A stretch of 64,000 nucleotides of DNA, from NCBI GenBank assembly GCA_004556155.1, contig SFIM01000005.1, forward strand, positions 47,165 through 111,164, read 5' to 3'. Under the pieces are notes generated by a model that had not been told where the DNA came from, did not search any database, and saw nothing but the letters and a program-made list of their open reading frames with translations. Position 1 is the first letter of the stretch; each line of letters opens with the position of its first letter. This stretch comes from Clostridiales bacterium (GTDB taxonomy: Bacteria > Bacillota > Clostridia > Christensenellales > Aristaeellaceae). The position numbers were made by a program, and so were the translations under genes. Shown one piece after another: positions 61,392 through 64,000 of this stretch.

Positions 61392-62098
61392 GCTTCTCCC
61401 TCCAGTTCGAGGAACACCTGCTCCAGCGAGTCGTCGCCCTTGACCTCCTCCATCGTGCCGGAGCGGATCAGCCGTCCAGCTTTAATGATGGCCACCTTAT
61501 CGCACAGCTTTTCGGCCACTTCCAGCACATGGGTGGAAAAGAAGATAGCGCCGCCCTCGTCGCACACCTCGCGCATCATGCCCTTGAGCAAATGCGCGGC
61601 CTTGGGATCCAGGCCCACAAAGGGTTCGTCCATGATGATCAGCTTAGGCTGATGAATCCAAGCAGCGATGATGGCCAGCTTCTGCTTCATGCCGTGCGAA
61701 TAGGAAGCGATAGGCTGCGCCAAATCAGCCGTCAATTCGAAACGCTCCGCATAATCATGAATGCGCGCCTGGCGGTCAGCTGCACTGATGCCGAAGATAT
61801 CGGCGATGAAGTTCAGAAACTTGATACCCGTCATATAATCATACAGGTCGGGATTATCGGGGATATAAGCAATTTCCTTTTTGCAGGCCAGGGGCTGATT
61901 GCGCACGGAGTTTCCATCGATCGTGATTTCGCCCGCGTCAAACTGCAAAATGCCTGCCACGGACTTAAGCGTAGTGGTTTTGCCCGCGCCGTTATGACCG
62001 ATAAAGCCATAAATTTCGGCCGGCAGGATGTGCAGGCTCAGGTCGTCCACCGCTTTTTTATCGCCATAGGTCTTGGTCAGGTGTTCAATTTTAAGCAT
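61385..62098 (-). CDS. ABC transporter ATP-binding protein
   Basis: A 237-residue single NBD. Walker A GHNGAGKTTTLKSVAG (about residues 34-49), signature SHGMKQKLAI, Walker B LIIMDEPFVGLDP and the His switch ILFSTHVLE-like FFSTHVLEVAE are complete. It powers the ABC-2 permease downstream. It overlaps the MerR gene by eight bases. Confidence 0.95.
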   Translation of the reverse strand: MLKIEHLTKTYGDKKAVDDLSLHILPAEIYGFIGHNGAGKTTTLKSVAGILQFDAGEITIDGNSVRNQPLACKKEIAYIPDNPDLYDYMTGIKFLNFIADIFGISAADRQARIHDYAERFELTADLAQPIASYSHGMKQKLAIIAAWIHQPKLIIMDEPFVGLDPKAAHLLKGMMREVCDEGGAIFFSTHVLEVAEKLCDKVAIIKAGRLIRSGTMEEVKGDDSLEQVFLELEGEAC

Positions 62099-62828
62099 TG
62101 TTATTTTTCCTCTCCTTTTTGTAAATCTCCACGCAAAAGCCCTGGTATCCGCAGTGCGGGCAGATCAATCTGCGCATAGCCGGGGTATGCCGCGAGCAGA
62201 AAAGCTGCTTCATCGAGGGGTTGAACACTTCGTGGCATTCGGGGCAGATATACCCCACGCGCCCGCGATAAAACCGCATGATCCACACCCCAAATGGCAC
62301 GATCATCAGCGCATACAGCGCAAACGGCCACCATATGCCCGTCACAATCCACAGGATCACCGCGCCCCACTCCATCGTTGCCATGGGGATACCGGCCAGC
62401 AGCATGATCATATGCATTTGCCGGCTTTGCTTTCTGTTTTCCATTGTATAAGCGATGTCGCCAAGCGATTCAACGGAAAAATTTTCCACGCGCTTTAGCT
62501 CGCGCCGGATGCCTTCCACCCTGTCCAGCCGTGCTTGCCGCTCCGTCATTTCATCGCACAGGATACGCTCCTGCTCATCCAGCAGGGTGTTGATCACGCT
62601 GCCCGGATCGCTTTCGCTAAGCAGATCGCTAATGCTATTGATGGACAGCCCCGCCTCGCGCAAAAAGCAGATAATCCGCAGGCGGCGAATATCCGCCCCG
62701 GAATAAAGCCGCCGTCCGCCTTCGGATAACTCACTGGGCTTGAGGATATCCCGCGCATCGTAATACTGCACCGTGCGGACGGTAACACCGCAGAGCTTTG
62801 CCGCTTCACCCGTTGTGTATTTGGCCAC
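62091..62828 (-). CDS. Membrane-anchored MerR regulator with zinc-ribbon tail
   Basis: A 245-residue protein. Residues 1-70 are a MerR DNA-binding domain (YTTGEAAKLCGVTVRTVQYY, then DILKPSE-GGRRLY). Residues 75-120 are a coiled coil for dimerisation. Two membrane helices (about 138-182) follow, and then a cytoplasmic zinc ribbon with CPEC (195-198), Cys211 and CPHC (223-226). Start is GTG at 62828 with GGAGG seven bases upstream. It precedes and overlaps the ABC transporter it presumably controls. Membrane tethering of a MerR regulator is uncommon. Confidence 0.92.
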   Translation of the reverse strand: MAKYTTGEAAKLCGVTVRTVQYYDARDILKPSELSEGGRRLYSGADIRRLRIICFLREAGLSINSISDLLSESDPGSVINTLLDEQERILCDEMTERQARLDRVEGIRRELKRVENFSVESLGDIAYTMENRKQSRQMHMIMLLAGIPMATMEWGAVILWIVTGIWWPFALYALMIVPFGVWIMRFYRGRVGYICPECHEVFNPSMKQLFCSRHTPAMRRLICPHCGYQGFCVEIYKKERKNNNA

Positions 62829-62954
62829 GCTTTCCCCTCCTTCGCGCCCATCCTACATCATGACGCAGCGTCACATGCAAGCCCTTACGCAGGGTAACAT
62901 ATAAAAAACGTCAAAGCTTTCGCGATATCGCAACGCTCTTGGCGGCTTTATCGG

Positions 62955-62998
62955 CAACGCGCGTTGTATATTATAAGTAACAGTCATCACCATGTCAA
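62955..62998 (-). promoter_or_regulatory. Consensus promoter of the MerR operon with start-site palindrome
   Basis: TTGACA (62993-62998) and TATAAT (62970-62975) have a 17-base spacer and match SigA exactly on the minus strand. A perfect 12-base palindrome CAACGCGCGTTG (62955-62966) covers the start site. The spacer is not the 19 bases typical of MerR-activated promoters, so repression at the palindrome is more likely than classical MerR activation. The 135-base leader to the GTG contains a small TGACG/CGTCA hairpin and a T6 run. Confidence 0.7.
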
Positions 62999-63244
62999 GC
63001 GTTTTCAAAATTTGCGGTATGTAAAAATCGCATAGCGTATAACAAACAAGGCACGCTCCCGCGAGGAGAGCTGCAGACAGCGTGGAGTATGAATTTACCA
63101 TCTTCTTTATTTCAAGCCACGCTTCCCATGAGGAAAGTGACATGTTAGTATATGACAAAACGCGCTGAGGTATGACGAAAAGTAGGGAGAATTTTCACGA
63201 TTCTGTGCGGTTTATCCCCATCCAGCACCAGTTTGTCCAATTGC
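62999..63244. other. Intergenic stretch without a recognised gene
   Basis: Between the MerR promoter and the plus-strand promoter at 63245 I see no supportable gene. One open frame on the minus strand crosses this stretch and the MerR promoter but has no RBS or family match, and is rejected. No terminator for the minus-strand KTSC gene was found in it. Confidence 0.5.
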
Positions 63245-63274
63245 TTGACAAACGGGAACGGATGTTTGTATAAT
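63245..63274 (+). promoter_or_regulatory. Plus-strand promoter antisense to the KTSC gene
   Basis: TTGACA (63245-63250) and TATAAT (63269-63274) with an 18-base spacer point to the right, into the 3' end of the KTSC gene on the other strand. No coding frame with an RBS follows, so an antisense RNA or a fortuitous promoter is implied. Confidence 0.5.
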
Positions 63275-63284
63275 GATAGAGCAA

Positions 63285-63653
63285 TCAGCGAACGCGAACG
63301 TAGCTGTACTTGCCCTTGATCTGCCGGTTAAAGTGCCCGCCCAAGGACGAATCATTGATGAAGCTATCCCACGCCTCCTGCGGGAACCCGGTGTAACGGT
63401 ACATCGCGCCGGTGGTACGGAACACAAGGTACAGCGTTTGACTTTGCACGTCGTATCCGACCTGTTTGAAGCAGGTGGAGCGCGGCGTGTCCTGCATGAA
63501 TGCGTCTATGCCCACGTCAGAACCGGCTTGTGCAGCTGCAACGTCTTCGCATCGCTCCGTATCACTGCGATGGCTGGGCGCAACCAGCAGCAGGATTGCC
63601 GCTACTGACGCAATGAAAAGAATGGAGATGGTTGCCTTTGAATATTTTCTCAC
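63285..63653 (-). CDS. KTSC domain protein with N-terminal membrane segment
   Basis: A 122-residue protein. A hydrophobic segment (about 8-25, TISILFIASVAAILLLVA) is a signal or anchor, then a KTSC domain (residues about 58-120): TCFKQVGYDVQSQTLYLVFRT, YRYTGFPQEAWDSF and SSLGGHFNRQIKGKYSYVRV. KTSC domains are small, of unsettled function, and often found in phage- or defence-linked and accessory DNA. Start is GTG at 63653 with GAGGGG upstream. It lies 15 bases after a second KTSC-like gene on the same strand. Confidence 0.8.
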   Translation of the reverse strand: MRKYSKATISILFIASVAAILLLVAPSHRSDTERCEDVAAAQAGSDVGIDAFMQDTPRSTCFKQVGYDVQSQTLYLVFRTTGAMYRYTGFPQEAWDSFINDSSLGGHFNRQIKGKYSYVRVR

Positions 63654-63668
63654 AATTGCCCCTCTCTT

Positions 63669-64000
63669 CTATTCTTCTATGTTAAGCTTGGTCAATTTGT
63701 CTCGATACACAAGCTTATAAGGTTTCTTTGCGTACTTGCCCTCAATGTAAGTTCGATACCAACTATCAACCGATGAGGACCCCCACATTATGTTCCAAAT
63801 ATACGCTGGTACATTATCAAAATAGTACACGCTTCCATCATCACTCATTTTCACGTATATCCGCTTGCTTTCCTCATCGTATTCCAATTCACTGAAATAC
63901 AGCGATTTGGCTACTGTAATATGGTTTGGGCGGTCTGATCCCTTTGAATTACTCACGTTATTATATTCTATCGTATCCAAGAAATCTTCTGCTGTGCTGT
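63669..64000 (-). CDS. KTSC-like protein (5' end beyond the window)
   Basis: An open frame that enters the window at its right edge and ends at 63669, giving about 110 residues. KTSC-like pattern: LYFSELEYDEESKRIYVKM, SVYYFDNVPAYIWNIMWGSSSVDSWY and EGKYAKKP, close to KTSC in order but diverged. A TTG at 63980 is a possible start but the frame has no stop before the edge, so the true start is not visible. The DNA is clearly AT-richer than the rest of the window, which suggests a recent or accessory origin. The two KTSC-like genes look like a diverged tandem pair. Confidence 0.6.
   Translation of the reverse strand, partial: STAEDFLDTIEYNNVSNSKGSDRPNHITVAKSLYFSELEYDEESKRIYVKMSDDGSVYYFDNVPAYIWNIMWGSSSVDSWYRTYIEGKYAKKPYKLVYRDKLTKLNIEE

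Noticed and set aside
62871..63158. A 95-codon minus-strand frame upstream of the MerR gene
   Set aside because: It covers the MerR promoter and start-site palindrome, has no RBS and matches no family.
63273..63608. A 111-codon plus-strand frame after the promoter at 63245
   Set aside because: The KTSC domain on the other strand is clear, and the frame has no RBS; an untranslated antisense RNA is more likely.

Overview
The window is chromosomal DNA from a low-copy, fairly GC-rich endospore-forming member of the Clostridia (Bacillota). The evidence is the sporulation genes (a GerW/YtfJ homologue beside a DUF2953 gene and a DacF-like carboxypeptidase, YqfC-YqfD, a SpoIID-domain protein), three T-box leaders, Gram-positive style RBSs (AAAGGAG), SigA promoters close to consensus, and the Bacillus-like order yqfC-yqfD-phoH-pgpH-ybeY-cdd-era. 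The exact order or family cannot be read from the sequence. No prophage, transposase, CRISPR array or rRNA was seen.

Layout. 1-4.9 kb (minus): dacF-like (partial), gerW, DUF2953 gene, then a MarR regulator, a threonine T-box, thrS and an orphan zinc-binding lipoprotein gene. 5-8.3 kb: sugar-phosphate isomerase-like gene; on the minus strand a HAD phosphatase fused to dTMP kinase, then mnmA. 8.3-11.9 kb (minus): phosphodiesterase, greA, lysS and an unknown membrane protein. 12-23.6 kb (plus): glnS, gltX, an HPr-like protein without the phosphorylatable His, then the sporulation/ribosome-maturation cluster yqfC, yqfD, phoH, pgpH, a ybeY-cdd fusion, era and a polytopic membrane protein. 23.7-27.3 kb: nucleoside-type ABC transporter behind a probable PurR operator. 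27.3-36.3 kb: T-box-ileS, a methyltransferase, an RluA-type pseudouridine synthase, tgt, T-box-alaS (short form), Nudix hydrolase.

36.3-46.8 kb (mostly minus): aldehyde dehydrogenase, inositol-phosphatase family gene (plus), an oligopeptide-type ABC operon (oppA-oppB-oppC, no ATPase genes) ending with alr, spoIID-like and radA. 46.9-56.5 kb: metallophosphoesterase; a sulfatase divergent from a PocR-AraC regulator; tRNA-Gln(CUG) and tRNA-Glu(CUC); ydcF-like and radC (minus); then cdaA-cdaR, an unknown gene and an RNA m5C methyltransferase. A run of hairpins follows. 56.8-64 kb (minus) is more accessory: an ECF sigma factor with a probable membrane anti-sigma factor, a five-gene operon led by a membrane-anchored MerR regulator with an ABC exporter, and two KTSC-domain proteins in AT-richer DNA at the edge.

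Functionally the window is dominated by translation (six aminoacyl-tRNA synthetases, two tRNAs, tRNA/rRNA modification enzymes, Era, YbeY, GreA) and carries both the synthesis (CdaA/CdaR) and the breakdown (PgpH) arms of c-di-AMP signalling. The most unusual items are two in-frame gene fusions (HAD-Tmk and YbeY-Cdd, the latter with an internal start and RBS), a His-less HPr, a terminator that overlaps a SigE-like promoter and the yqfC RBS, an OppC with an SH3-like external domain next to an OppA without a lipobox, the short AlaRS, the membrane MerR operon and the hairpin cluster at 56.5-56.7 kb.
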